From: Actinomycetota bacterium
Lineage (GTDB): Bacteria; Actinomycetota; Acidimicrobiia; IMCC26256; PALSA-555
Direction of reading: 5' to 3'
NCBI GenBank assembly: GCA_016870355.1
Contig: VGBR01000010.1
Span: 1-64,000, forward strand
Length of the DNA stretch: 64,000 nucleotides
Below are positions 1 through 7,511 of the stretch, piece after piece. Numbering within the stretch: the stretch's first letter is position 1; the number at the start of each line of letters is the position of its first letter. The notes under the pieces were generated by a model. The model was given only the letters and a program-made list of their open reading frames with translations. It had not been told where the DNA came from and made no database searches. Made by a program: the position numbers and the translations under genes.

Positions 1-522
1 GTGCGCCTCGAGTACCTCGTGCCTGCCCGCGCGCTGGTGGGCTTCCGCACCGAGTTCCTCACCGAGACCCGCGGCACCGGGCTGTTGCACCAGGTGTTCG
101 AGGGCTACGAGCCGTGGTTCGGCGCGCTGCGCACCCGCACCACCGGCTCGCTCGTCGCCGACCGCCGCGGCCTGACGACGGCCTACTCGCTGTTTGCCAT
201 CCAGGAGCGCGGCGAGTGCTTCGTGGGGCCCGGGGTGGAGGTGTACGAGGGGATGATCGTCGGCGAGAACGCCCGCGCCGATGACATCGACGTGAACCCC
301 ACCAAGGAGAAGGAGCTCACCAACCACCGCGCGTCGTCGGCCGACAAGCTGGTGCGACTGGCGCCGGCGCGGGAGATCTCCCTCGAGCAGGCGCTCGAGC
401 TCATCGCGGCCGACGAGATGGTCGAGGTGACGCCCAAGAACCTCCGCCTGCGCAAAGCCGTGCTCGACCAGACGGTGCGCGGCCGCGCGAACAAGCGGGC
501 GAAGCACGCCGTCAGCGTCTGA
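1..522 (+). CDS. typA: TypA/BipA translational GTPase, C-terminal part
   Basis: This is the last 173 residues of the ribosome-associated GTPase TypA/BipA, which acts in ribosome assembly and stress adaptation. The frame is already open at base 1, so the GTG there is not the true start; the GTP-binding domain and first half lie outside the window. The segment shows the family's conserved C-terminal motif [19 protein letters not shown], then the block around residues 76-110 ([28 protein letters not shown]), and ends in a basic tail ([11 protein letters not shown]), all typical of BipA. Family assignment is firm; only completeness is limited by the window edge. Confidence 0.95.
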   Translation: MRLEYLVPARALVGFRTEFLTETRGTGLLHQVFEGYEPWFGALRTRTTGSLVADRRGLTTAYSLFAIQERGECFVGPGVEVYEGMIVGENARADDIDVNPTKEKELTNHRASSADKLVRLAPAREISLEQALELIAADEMVEVTPKNLRLRKAVLDQTVRGRANKRAKHAVSV

Positions 523-632
523 CCCGCGCCTTCGCGCTGTCACATCCCGGTAGGAGGATGGCTACGCCTCGGGAACCAGGCGCCAACTGGCAACACGTTC
601 CCCAACTCGCCGCTCTACGCTGAGCAGGGAAC

Positions 633-1040
633 ATGCCGGACGAACGCTCCCGGCTGGAGGTGGTCCAGGCCTTGTCCGAGAAGCTCGGCCCCGAAGTAGC
701 CGCTGCGCTCATGGAGTGCGTGCCCCCGTTCTCGTGGATGGAGATCGTCACGAAGCGCGATCTCGCCGAATTCGAGCGGCGCCTGAACCTCCGCTTCGAC
801 ATGGTCGACGCGCGGTTCGGCGCGCTCGACTCGCGGTTCGACGCAATCGACGCGCAGTTCGGGGCAGTCGACGCGCAGTTCGGGGTAGTCGACGCCCGGT
901 TCGGACAGCTCGGATCCCGTCTCGACGCGCGACTGCACGCCGAGGTGACCCGGTCGATTCGGTGGACGGTCGGCGCCGTATTCGGCGGGCTCACGGTCGT
1001 CGCCGGCGCGGTGGTCGGGATCGCAGCCATCCTCGCCTGA
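633..1040 (+). CDS. Small coiled-coil protein with C-terminal membrane anchor
   Basis: A 135-residue protein of unknown function. After an N-terminal region of about 45 residues, residues 50-95 are six consecutive seven-residue repeats of the form RFxxVDA (FDMVDAR, FGALDSR, FDAIDAQ, FGAVDAQ, FGVVDAR, FGQLGSR), a regular heptad coiled coil. Residues about 112-134 form one hydrophobic segment, so the protein is probably tail-anchored with the coiled coil in the cytoplasm. ATG start. The layout resembles DUF1640/CCDC90-like proteins, but I do not claim membership. It stands alone between typA and an opposing gene. Confidence 0.7.
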   Translation: MPDERSRLEVVQALSEKLGPEVAAALMECVPPFSWMEIVTKRDLAEFERRLNLRFDMVDARFGALDSRFDAIDAQFGAVDAQFGVVDARFGQLGSRLDARLHAEVTRSIRWTVGAVFGGLTVVAGAVVGIAAILA

Positions 1041-1187
1041 GGGCAACCGGGCCGTGCTTGCCGAGACCCCTGAGTTTCTCGAGCTCGCCGGAACGATCGA
1101 GGTCCAGGTTGCTGCGCGCAACATTGCTTGGGACGAGTGATTCGCCGAGCGAGGGCAGCGCGGGCACCAACCGTCGGCGAGACCCCG

Positions 1188-1655
1188 TCAGCCGGCGCCA
1201 GCCTCGGCGGCGGCTTTGATGTTGGCGATGGTCTTGTTGATCGCGCCGTCGAGCATCTCGAAGCGGCCCTCGAAGTTCGACGGCATGCCCGCGATGTTGA
1301 TGCGGGGCGCGTCGAACGACTCGGTGAGCGTGATGCCCGCGCCGCTCGGCGCGAGCTCGAAGCGCCAGATCGTGGGGTGGTTGTCGTCGTTGCGCGGCAC
1401 CTGGAACGCGAACACCTTGCCGGGCTCGCAGTCGGTCACGATGCACGGCGCGTCCCACTCGAAGTCGCCGGCTTTGTTGTAGCCGTGGAAGTGGGCGCCG
1501 GCGACGGGGCCGGTCGCGCCGTCCTCCCACTCGGCCCGCACGCACTCGGGGCTCCACTCGCCCATGCGGGTGACATCGGCGACCAAGCCCCACACCACCT
1601 CGGGCGAGGCTGCGATCTCGATCGACGCCGACGACGCCTCCGGGAACTTCGTCAT
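1188..1655 (-). CDS. SRPBCC (START/polyketide-cyclase-like) protein
   Basis: A 155-residue protein of the SRPBCC ligand-binding fold. The N-terminal pattern SIEIAASPEVVWGLVADVTRMGEWSPE is the usual first strand and helix of the family, followed by GARVxFxxxNK-like strands and a long C-terminal helix (residues about 125-155). These proteins bind hydrophobic ligands in a deep cavity; the ligand cannot be read from sequence. It is transcribed away from the VOC gene at 1854 and the intervening 198 bases show no recognisable site. Confidence 0.8.
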   Translation of the reverse strand: MTKFPEASSASIEIAASPEVVWGLVADVTRMGEWSPECVRAEWEDGATGPVAGAHFHGYNKAGDFEWDAPCIVTDCEPGKVFAFQVPRNDDNHPTIWRFELAPSGAGITLTESFDAPRINIAGMPSNFEGRFEMLDGAINKTIANIKAAAEAGAG

Positions 1656-1853
1656 GGCGGTGACGCTACGCCGAAACGAGCGTCAGCCGAGCTGTGCTCG
1701 GGCCGCGTCGGCTTCTCGTGCCTGGACCCGACCACTGCGGTGCCGGGGAGGCCGACGCCCACCAGCTTCTTCTCGCCCTGGAGCAGTCCCATCGAGCTCG
1801 TGTCATGAAGCCCCACGCCCACGCGGACGGTAGCCGGTCCTACGATCGGCTCC

Positions 1854-2228
1854 ATGCTCGATCACCTCGGCATCCAGTGCGCCGACGTGCCGACGGCGGC
1901 GAAGTTCTACGACACCGTGCTCGCAACCCTCGGCGGCGGGCGCATCATGGACTTCGGCGAGTACATCGGGTTCGGCATCGGCGGCAAGCCCGACTTCTGG
2001 ATCGGACCGGTCGTGCCCCACGTGGAGCCCAACCGCGAGCTGCACGTCGCGTTCGAAGCGGCTGACCGCGCCGCGGTGCGGGCGTTCTTCGACGCCGCGG
2101 TGGGTGCCGGTGCCGAGGTGCTGCACGAACCGAGGGAATGGCCCGAGTACCACCCGGCCTACTACGGCGCCTTCGTGCGCGATCCCGACGGCAACAACGT
2201 CGAGGCGGTCTGCCACCGCCCCGAGTAG
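1854..2228 (+). CDS. VOC-superfamily (glyoxalase/dioxygenase-like) protein
   Basis: A 124-residue single-domain vicinal-oxygen-chelate protein. It opens with the family signature MLDHLGIQCADVPTAAKFYD, carries the central FGIGGKPDFWIG strand pair, and ends in AFVRDPDGNNVEAVCH, where the DPDGNxxE motif contributes a metal ligand. The first His (residue 4) and last Glu are in place, so metal binding is plausible. Substrate unknown. It converges with the small basic gene at 2239. Confidence 0.85.
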   Translation: MLDHLGIQCADVPTAAKFYDTVLATLGGGRIMDFGEYIGFGIGGKPDFWIGPVVPHVEPNRELHVAFEAADRAAVRAFFDAAVGAGAEVLHEPREWPEYHPAYYGAFVRDPDGNNVEAVCHRPE

Positions 2229-2238
2229 GGCGGATGTG

Positions 2239-2361
2239 TCAGCCGCCGCTGCGCTTCTTGGCGTTGCGGCGCACCTTGCGACGCTGCTTCTTGCCCGGCG
2301 GCCCGCCGTGCTGATCGTTGGAGTCGCGGTTGCTGGAACGGCTCGACTTCTGCTTGCCCAT
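2239..2361 (-). CDS. Very small, highly basic hypothetical protein
   Basis: A 40-residue ORF that starts with MGKQKSSRSSNRDSND and ends in a Lys/Arg cluster (PPGKKQRRKVRRNAKKRSGG). No hydrophobic segment and no recognised domain; composition suggests nucleic-acid binding or disorder. It begins 17 bases after the barstar stop, on the same strand, so it may be the last gene of the ribonuclease/barstar operon. I infer it is real from its position, ATG start and biased but ordered composition, yet its length leaves doubt. Confidence 0.45.
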   Translation of the reverse strand: MGKQKSSRSSNRDSNDQHGGPPGKKQRRKVRRNAKKRSGG

Positions 2362-2378
2362 CCTGAGCAACCTAGTCG

Positions 2379-2774
2379 TCAGCGCAAGAGCGTCACGAAC
2401 GGCACGCCCGCCTGCACCCAGCGTTGCGCGGCGGCCTCGAACAGGTCGCGCACCAGCGGCCACTCCGCGCTCGCCGCATACGCATCGTGATGCTCGAGCA
2501 GCCAGACGTAGCCGGCCGCGGGCGCCCACGACAGGTCGCTCAACGAGTCGGCGAGCGCGTCCCAGTTGTGACCGAACCACTCCGGGAACTCGCCGGCCGC
2601 CGCGACGGCCGCGAGGAACGACGCCTTGTCGCTCACGGCTGTGCCGTCGACGACGAAGCACCGCCACCCGATGCTCTCGACCCGCGCCGCGATCGTCGCC
2701 GCGTCGTCCAGGTCGTCGAGCTGATGGATGCCGGATTCGACCGCGCCGTCGAGCACCGCGGCGAGAGTCGTCAT
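2379..2774 (-). CDS. Barstar-family ribonuclease inhibitor
   Basis: A 131-residue cytoplasmic protein of the barstar family, which binds and blocks guanyl-specific microbial ribonucleases. The diagnostic stretch is EFPEWFGHNWDALADSLSDL (residues about 62-81), matching the barstar helix and loop that insert into the nuclease active site; before it sits a short beta strand ending in a Asp/Lys-containing segment (VDGTAVSDKASF). Its start overlaps the stop of the ribonuclease gene by 4 bases (ATGA), implying translational coupling with the enzyme it would neutralise. Confidence 0.9.
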   Translation of the reverse strand: MTTLAAVLDGAVESGIHQLDDLDDAATIAARVESIGWRCFVVDGTAVSDKASFLAAVAAAGEFPEWFGHNWDALADSLSDLSWAPAAGYVWLLEHHDAYAASAEWPLVRDLFEAAAQRWVQAGVPFVTLLR

Positions 2775-3274
2775 CCCGACACGACCTTACGGAAGGACTC
2801 GTAGTGGTCGTCGGTGTAGTAGCGCGCTCCTTCGGCGCCAATCACGAGCCGACGCGCACCACGATCGGACGATCCCGGTGTCTTTGCGGTGTACTCGCGG
2901 TAGTGACCCTCGGCGCGCTCGGGGAGCAGCCCTTCGCGGCTCTGGAACACGCCGTCGTCCTGCGGGTACGGGAAGGGTCCTTCGCCGTCGATGAGCGCGA
3001 GCGTCGCAATCGCCTCGTCGGGCAGCTCGCTGAGTGTCATCGTCGGCAGATCGCTCACCGGATCGGCGAGCCCAGGGGAGACGTCGGGCACGCTCGGCGC
3101 GGATCCGTCGTCGACGGGTCGCGAGGACGTGGTCGTGACGTTCGTCGTCACCGTCTTGGTCTCCGGCAGCGCGCGCGACGGGTCGTCGCCACCACTCGTC
3201 AGGCCGGAGACCGCGCCCGCGGCGACGACGAGCAGCGCGAGTCCCACGAGCACCGGCAGTGGACGGAACCTCAT
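2771..3274 (-). CDS. Secreted guanyl-specific ribonuclease (RNase Sa/barnase type)
   Basis: A 167-residue exported endoribonuclease that cleaves RNA after guanosine. Residues 1-25 form a signal or anchor segment (basic start, then LPVLVGLALLVVAAGAV), followed by a Thr/Ser/Pro-rich linker to about residue 78. The catalytic domain (about 85-165) carries GPFPYPQDDGVFQSREGLLP and the active-site set: Glu127 in YREYT, Arg142 in RGARR, His157 in DDHYESF. The ATG at 3274 is chosen because it places the signal peptide at the N-terminus and overlaps the preceding small gene by ATGA. The downstream barstar gene is its probable immunity partner. Confidence 0.9.
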   Translation of the reverse strand: MRFRPLPVLVGLALLVVAAGAVSGLTSGGDDPSRALPETKTVTTNVTTTSSRPVDDGSAPSVPDVSPGLADPVSDLPTMTLSELPDEAIATLALIDGEGPFPYPQDDGVFQSREGLLPERAEGHYREYTAKTPGSSDRGARRLVIGAEGARYYTDDHYESFRKVVSG

Positions 3275-3414
3275 ACTTCGAGCGTGTGGCCCTCTTCGAG
3301 CGGCACCACCTCGCACCCGCGCAACAGGTCACTCGGGACGGAACGGTAGAGCTCGTCGAGCATCGCGTCGTCGCCCACCACCGCTCCCAGCGCTGGCACG
3401 ACCGCCCGGTGCAC
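3271..3414 (-). CDS. Short ORF upstream of and overlapping the ribonuclease gene
   Basis: A 47-residue frame from a GTG at 3414, ending in LYRSVPSDLLRGCEVVPLEEGHTLEV and overlapping the ribonuclease start by 4 bases (ATGA). The overlap is the same as that between ribonuclease and barstar, which argues for a translated leader gene in the operon. No domain is recognised. The frame stays open further upstream, so the start is uncertain; an internal ATG would give only about 30 residues. Confidence 0.35.
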   Translation of the reverse strand: MHRAVVPALGAVVGDDAMLDELYRSVPSDLLRGCEVVPLEEGHTLEV

Positions 3415-3552
3415 GCCGCCAAGCCTACGGGTGGTGCGGCTCGGCGCCGAAGCTCTCGTGAGTGATGCGCTGCATCGTGTACGGCAGGACGGCACGCTCG
3501 ACTCCTGGATCGGTTCGGTCGTGCCGCGTCGAGCCACACCGGCCTGACCGCG

Positions 3553-3894
3553 GTGCTCACGCTCGCGAAGACCCGCTGGCTGCGCCATCCGGAGTTCCTC
3601 CCCACGAGCGCGAAGGCCGAGGGCAGCCTCCTGCAGGCGCCCGGACGCATCTGGTCGTCGGCGCTGGCGAGGCCACCGTTCCTTGCGACCTGTTCGCTGT
3701 GGGAGTCGGTCGACGCACTCTCCGAGTACGCGTACGGTTCTACGAACGCGGCGCACAGCGACGCGATGGCTGTGAACCGCGAGAAGCCGTTCCACCATCA
3801 GCAGGTGTTCATCCGCTTCCGGCCCTACGACTCGGTCGGTCACCTCGACGGCAAGAACCCGCTCCCCGAGAGCTGGATGACGAAGGCGGGCTAG
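3553..3894 (+). CDS. CrtA-like (spheroidene monooxygenase-like) hypothetical protein, start uncertain
   Basis: About 113 residues. The C-terminal half looks like the heme-binding-type ferredoxin-fold seen in spheroidene monooxygenase-like proteins: an ATCSLWESVDALSEYAYG strand-helix, a His-containing turn (AAHSDAM), and RFRPYDSVGHLDGKNPL at the end. The only standard start in frame is GTG at 3553 with no clear ribosome binding site, while the frame stays open upstream to 3466 with plausible residues (GLTAVLTLAKTRW spans the start). The N-terminus may therefore be lost or begin at a non-standard codon. Its TAG stop overlaps the opposing gene's stop. Confidence 0.5.
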   Translation: MLTLAKTRWLRHPEFLPTSAKAEGSLLQAPGRIWSSALARPPFLATCSLWESVDALSEYAYGSTNAAHSDAMAVNREKPFHHQQVFIRFRPYDSVGHLDGKNPLPESWMTKAG

Positions 3895-5027
3895 CGGCTC
3901 GCGCGCTCGTACGCGCGCGCCTGCGCGCGCACGAGGTCGACCAGGTTGCCGAGCGCGAGCTGCACGTCGACGAGGTGCAAGCCGTATGCGTCACCGATCG
4001 TCGGCGCGACGACCGGCCGGGCGTCACCCGCGGTCTCGACCGCGTCGACCTGGAGCCAGGTCGCGACGCCGGCGTGCTCGCAGGCGGCGTCGTACCGGTC
4101 GGGGTAGGTGACCCACGGAGTGTCGGCGTCCGGGGTGCTGCCGAGGGCGGCGAACACGCCGGGGAACGGCGTCGTCCGGAAGTAGGGCGCGAGCGGACCG
4201 CTCCCGCCGCGCAGGTTGGCGGGATTCGTGCACAGCACCTCGAGGCCCGGCTGATCGGGCATGCCGAACCCGGCCACGGTGCCGAACAGCGTGTTGGCCG
4301 GCGGGGTGGCATCGAAGCTGGAGTACGCGACGACACAGCCGGTCTGCTTCGGGCTCGTGCAGCCCGGCAGGTGCGTGAAGGCACCGCCCGACACGGTGCC
4401 GCGCTCCACGGTGATGTCGCTCCCGAGGAGCAGCGCCGACACCACCAGGCGTCGCCGCGCCCGCGTGTCTTCGATCTCGTTGCTGATGAGCTGACGCAGC
4501 ATGCCCGAGCCTTGCGAGTGCCCGATGAGGACGACGCCGCGGCCGTCGTTCTCGGTGCGCAGGTACTCGTCCCAGGCGGCAACCACATCGCCGTACGCCA
4601 GCGCGAACGCGCCGGCACGATCACCCGAGCCGAACAGCCCCGACAGCGTGACCTGGCGGTACACCGGCGCGAACACCCGGCACACCTGCGAGAAGCGCGA
4701 CGCCTGGAGCTCGGCGATCGCGGCGATCTCGGGATCGATCGACAGATCGGCGTTGGTCGACGGCTGCCCGCTGACCGTCGGGTACACGTAGAAGCAGTCG
4801 ATGTCGGGCTTGCGCGCCGGTGTGGCGCGCTCGATCTCGGTGGTGCCGTCGGCGAACACCACGGTCGCGTTGAGGTCACCGAGGCACGGGTTGTCGGCGA
4901 CGTCGGGATGGCAGATCCACACCGTCTCCGGCGCGGACGACGCGTCCGAACCCGCGCGCGCGGGAACCGTGCCCACCACTGCGGTGATGAGCACGAGCGC
5001 CGCGACGAGGGTCGATCGAGCGCGCAT
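3891..5027 (-). CDS. Secreted DUF3089 alpha/beta hydrolase
   Basis: A 378-residue exported protein. Residues 1-25 are a signal peptide (MRARSTLVAALVLITAVVGTVPARA). The mature part has VWICHPDVADNPCLGDLN and DCFYVYPTVSGQPS, hallmark segments of DUF3089 hydrolases, and the nucleophile elbow GHSQGSG with Ser171. Paired cysteines suggest disulfides outside the membrane. Substrate unknown, likely an ester. The ATG at 5027 is chosen because longer frames add a basic, non-signal extension. It lies 5 bases downstream of the SDR stop on the same strand, so the three genes to 6741 form a probable operon. Confidence 0.85.
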   Translation of the reverse strand: MRARSTLVAALVLITAVVGTVPARAGSDASSAPETVWICHPDVADNPCLGDLNATVVFADGTTEIERATPARKPDIDCFYVYPTVSGQPSTNADLSIDPEIAAIAELQASRFSQVCRVFAPVYRQVTLSGLFGSGDRAGAFALAYGDVVAAWDEYLRTENDGRGVVLIGHSQGSGMLRQLISNEIEDTRARRRLVVSALLLGSDITVERGTVSGGAFTHLPGCTSPKQTGCVVAYSSFDATPPANTLFGTVAGFGMPDQPGLEVLCTNPANLRGGSGPLAPYFRTTPFPGVFAALGSTPDADTPWVTYPDRYDAACEHAGVATWLQVDAVETAGDARPVVAPTIGDAYGLHLVDVQLALGNLVDLVRAQARAYERASR

Positions 5028-5032
5028 GGTCC

Positions 5033-5935
5033 CTATCCCTCCTGTTCGGCCATCTTGGCGAAGGCCTCTTCGATCATCTGGGTCTTGGTCGGCATGTCGG
5101 GGAGCTCGTCGATCGACGGCGGGTTGACCCCTTCGGCGAGCGCATCCCACCGGCGCACGGCCATCGGCATCCAGTCGGGGTGGGTGAGGAGCCAGAAGCG
5201 GTCGGCTTCGATGCCGGTGGTGACGATCTCGGCGACCGCCGCCGGCGTCTTGCCTTCGTCGATGGCGCGCCGCAGGTGCCGCTCGATCACCTGCATCGGG
5301 ACGCTCTCATCCGGGACCGCCCCCTCGGCTGCCGGCCGGTTGCGCTCGGCGTCGACGATGTTGGTGCGCACCCAACCCGGGCAGAGCACGCTCACCCCGA
5401 TCGGCCACCCGAGATCGCGTGCCGAGTGGTACAGGTCCTCGGTGAGCGCGACGACCGCGTGCTTGGTCGCGTCGTACATCGGGTTGAACCCCGGCACCAG
5501 ACCGGCCATCGACGCAGTGTTCACGATGTGCCCGCGTCCGCCCGCGAGCAGATGGGGGAGGAACGCGCGCACACCGTGGATCACGCCCCAGAGGTTCACG
5601 TCGATCACCCACTGCCAGCCCGACAGCGGTCCCTCCCACGGGTCGCTCTTCGCCGCTACCCCGGCGTTGTTGCAGACCACGTGCACACCGCCGAAGCGCT
5701 CGAGCGTCCTCGCGGCGAGCGCCTGCACCTCGTCTTCCTTGCTCACGTCGGTGCGCACGCCGAGCACCTCGCCGCCGTGCTTCCCAAGCTCGTCGGCCGC
5801 GGCGTCGAGCGCGCCCTGCTCCACGTCCGCGGCCACCACCTGGAGTCCCATCGACGCGAAGCGTTCGGCAAGTCCGAAGCCGATCCCGCTCGCCGCGCCG
5901 GTGACGACGGCGACGTCACCCTTCTCGAGCTTCAT
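5033..5935 (-). CDS. SDR-family NAD(P)-dependent oxidoreductase
   Basis: A 300-residue classical short-chain dehydrogenase/reductase. The nucleotide-binding motif is TGAASGIG (residues 12-19), followed by NNAG and the catalytic pair YDATK (Tyr/Lys) with Ser in NTASMAG. An Asp/Val pair after strand 2 (VVAADVE) suggests NAD rather than NADP preference. The substrate is probably an alcohol or ketone but cannot be named. Start overlaps the stop of the next SDR by 4 bases. Confidence 0.9.
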   Translation of the reverse strand: MKLEKGDVAVVTGAASGIGFGLAERFASMGLQVVAADVEQGALDAAADELGKHGGEVLGVRTDVSKEDEVQALAARTLERFGGVHVVCNNAGVAAKSDPWEGPLSGWQWVIDVNLWGVIHGVRAFLPHLLAGGRGHIVNTASMAGLVPGFNPMYDATKHAVVALTEDLYHSARDLGWPIGVSVLCPGWVRTNIVDAERNRPAAEGAVPDESVPMQVIERHLRRAIDEGKTPAAVAEIVTTGIEADRFWLLTHPDWMPMAVRRWDALAEGVNPPSIDELPDMPTKTQMIEEAFAKMAEQEG

Positions 5936-6741
5936 GTGGTGCTCCCCTCGTGCTCAGGCGCGTGCGTGGGTCCGTGCGCGGTGAACCCGCCGTCCACTCG
6001 CAGCACCTCACCGGTCACGAACGCCGCCTCGTCCGACGCAAGGTAGGCGACGGCTGCCGCGATCTCCTCGGGGTAGCCGAGTCGTCCGGCGAGGTGGTTC
6101 ACGGTGTAGCGCGCCAGCGTGTCGCCCATCGGGCCGCCGAGCGCGTCCTGCGTGTCCTTGGCCACCACCACGCCGGGGGCTACTGCGTTGCAGCGGATGT
6201 TGCGGTTGGCATACGCCGTGGCCACGTAGCGCGTGAGCGCGACGAGCCCGGCCTTGGACGTGCCGTACGCCGCGAGCGTGGTGCTTCCGTAGAAGGCGGC
6301 GACCGATGCCGTGTTCACGATCGCGCCACCGCCGCGCTCGATCATCGCGGGGATCGCGAACCGGCAGCCGAGCATCGGCCCGCTGAGATTCACGTCGAGG
6401 ACGGTGCGCCAGGTGTCGAGGTCCATCGTCACGAGGTCTTGGTCCTCGCCGTTGAGCGCGATGGCGGCCGCGTTGTTGTGCAGCACGTCGAGCCCGCCGT
6501 ACGCGGCGACGGTCGCGCCCACCATCTCCTCGACTGCCTCGGGATCCGACACGTCGACCGCCTGCCCGCGCGCCGTGCCACCCGCCGCACCGATGGCTTC
6601 GGCCACCTTGGCCGCGGCGTCGCCGTCCAGGTCGGCGACCGTGACCGCGGCGCCTTCGTCGGCGAGACGCTGCGCGGTGGCGCGACCGATCGACCCGGCC
6701 CCGCCGGTGACGATCGCCACCTTCCCTTCGAATCGGCCCAC
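5932..6741 (-). CDS. SDR-family oxidoreductase
   Basis: A 269-residue classical SDR. It shows TGGAGSIG (residues 12-19) for cofactor binding, NNAA in place of the usual NNAG, the Ser-Tyr-Lys set in NTASVAAF and YGTSK, and the C-terminal FVTGEVLRVDGGFTAHG that closes most reductases of the FabG type. An acidic residue after strand 2 (VADLDGD) favours NAD(H). First gene of a three-gene unit with 5033 and 3891, coupled by an ATGA overlap. Confidence 0.9.
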   Translation of the reverse strand: MGRFEGKVAIVTGGAGSIGRATAQRLADEGAAVTVADLDGDAAAKVAEAIGAAGGTARGQAVDVSDPEAVEEMVGATVAAYGGLDVLHNNAAAIALNGEDQDLVTMDLDTWRTVLDVNLSGPMLGCRFAIPAMIERGGGAIVNTASVAAFYGSTTLAAYGTSKAGLVALTRYVATAYANRNIRCNAVAPGVVVAKDTQDALGGPMGDTLARYTVNHLAGRLGYPEEIAAAVAYLASDEAAFVTGEVLRVDGGFTAHGPTHAPEHEGSTT

Positions 6742-6868
6742 ACGTCCCTCCCGCGGCGCCGAAGCCTAGGTGCGGCCGCCGCGCGGCCTCCCAGGTTCGG
6801 GGCAGGCTGTCGCGATGGCGGACGGGGACCGGCGGGCGACGAGCGGGTCGCGCACATCGAGTTCCACC

Positions 6869-7035
6869 ATGAAGCGTCGGTTCTGGGCGGTCCTGGCCTT
6901 CGCAATCGCCACGACCGGACTGCTCGCCGCGAGCCCGGCGTCGGCAGGACCGTCCGCCTGCCGCGATCTCTACGAGGGCATCGCCGACGACTTGCCTTCG
7001 ACGCGCCCACTGGTTGGCTCGTCCAGCCCACTTAG
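6869..7035 (+). pseudogene. Remnant of a secreted protein gene
   Basis: An ATG at 6869 starts a clear signal peptide (MKRRFWAVLAFAIATTGLL then AASPASA), followed by GPSACRDLYEGIADD. The frame then runs into the opposing VOC gene. In the neighbouring frame the last codons read FDAPTGWLVQPT and stop at 7033-7035, overlapping the opposing stop exactly as intact convergent neighbours do here. I infer an exported-protein gene that lost most of its body and shifted frame. It could instead be a short secreted peptide. Confidence 0.4.
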
Positions 7036-7511
7036 CTCGGGTCGTGGCGCTCCACGTGCTGGAGCTCGACCATCAGCGGGAGCATGAAGCCGATGTACGC
7101 GTTGGTCAGCGTGTAGGCAAGCTCGGGTCCGTGGGTGGTGCGGTGGTCGATGTCGATGATGCGGACCCGGTCATCCTTCTCCTGGTACGTCCTGGCCTTG
7201 TCGACGATCGTGTGAATCTCATCGAGCGTCTTGACCATGTACCCGAAGTGGTCGAGCGGCGGCGTCACCATGAAGTCGCCGGTGTCGGGGTCGCCCGGGA
7301 GCAGGTAGACGAACTCGCCGAACGAGCCGGTATAGAGGACGAGCGGGTTGCCGCGCTCGCCGGTGTTGTCGCCCTCGGTCCAGCCGAACACCTCGCCGTA
7401 GAAATCGAGGATGTCCTTGCGGCCCTGGTCGTCGAGGATCTTCGGGTCCATGCACATCGCCACGTGGTTGAGCCGCGGCGCATCGCGCTCGGCCCGGGGC
7501 GGGTTGGTCAT
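7032..7511 (-). CDS. VOC-superfamily protein
   Basis: A 159-residue vicinal-oxygen-chelate protein. It has an N-terminal RLNHVAMCMDP strand with a metal-type His, a central FGWTEGDNTGERGNPLVLY segment, a second His in PPLDHFGYMV, and a C-terminal Glu in MVELQHVE. Reaction unknown. Its start overlaps the stop of the alcohol dehydrogenase gene by 4 bases, so the two are probably co-translated and may handle linked substrates. Confidence 0.8.
   Translation of the reverse strand: MTNPPRAERDAPRLNHVAMCMDPKILDDQGRKDILDFYGEVFGWTEGDNTGERGNPLVLYTGSFGEFVYLLPGDPDTGDFMVTPPLDHFGYMVKTLDEIHTIVDKARTYQEKDDRVRIIDIDHRTTHGPELAYTLTNAYIGFMLPLMVELQHVERHDPS

Noticed and set aside
1041..1187. Possible small gene between the coiled-coil gene and the SRPBCC gene
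   Set aside because: Short frames exist on both strands but show no start with binding site and no domain-like pattern.
1656..1853. A 67-residue minus-strand frame in the gap between divergent genes
   Set aside because: It has no recognisable family pattern, and overlaps the probable promoter region of two confirmed genes.
3462..5984. A very long open frame (about 840 codons) on the plus strand opposite the DUF3089 and SDR genes
   Set aside because: It lies fully antisense to genes with clear family motifs and is Arg/Ala/Pro/Gly-rich without any domain; long antisense frames are expected in GC-rich DNA.
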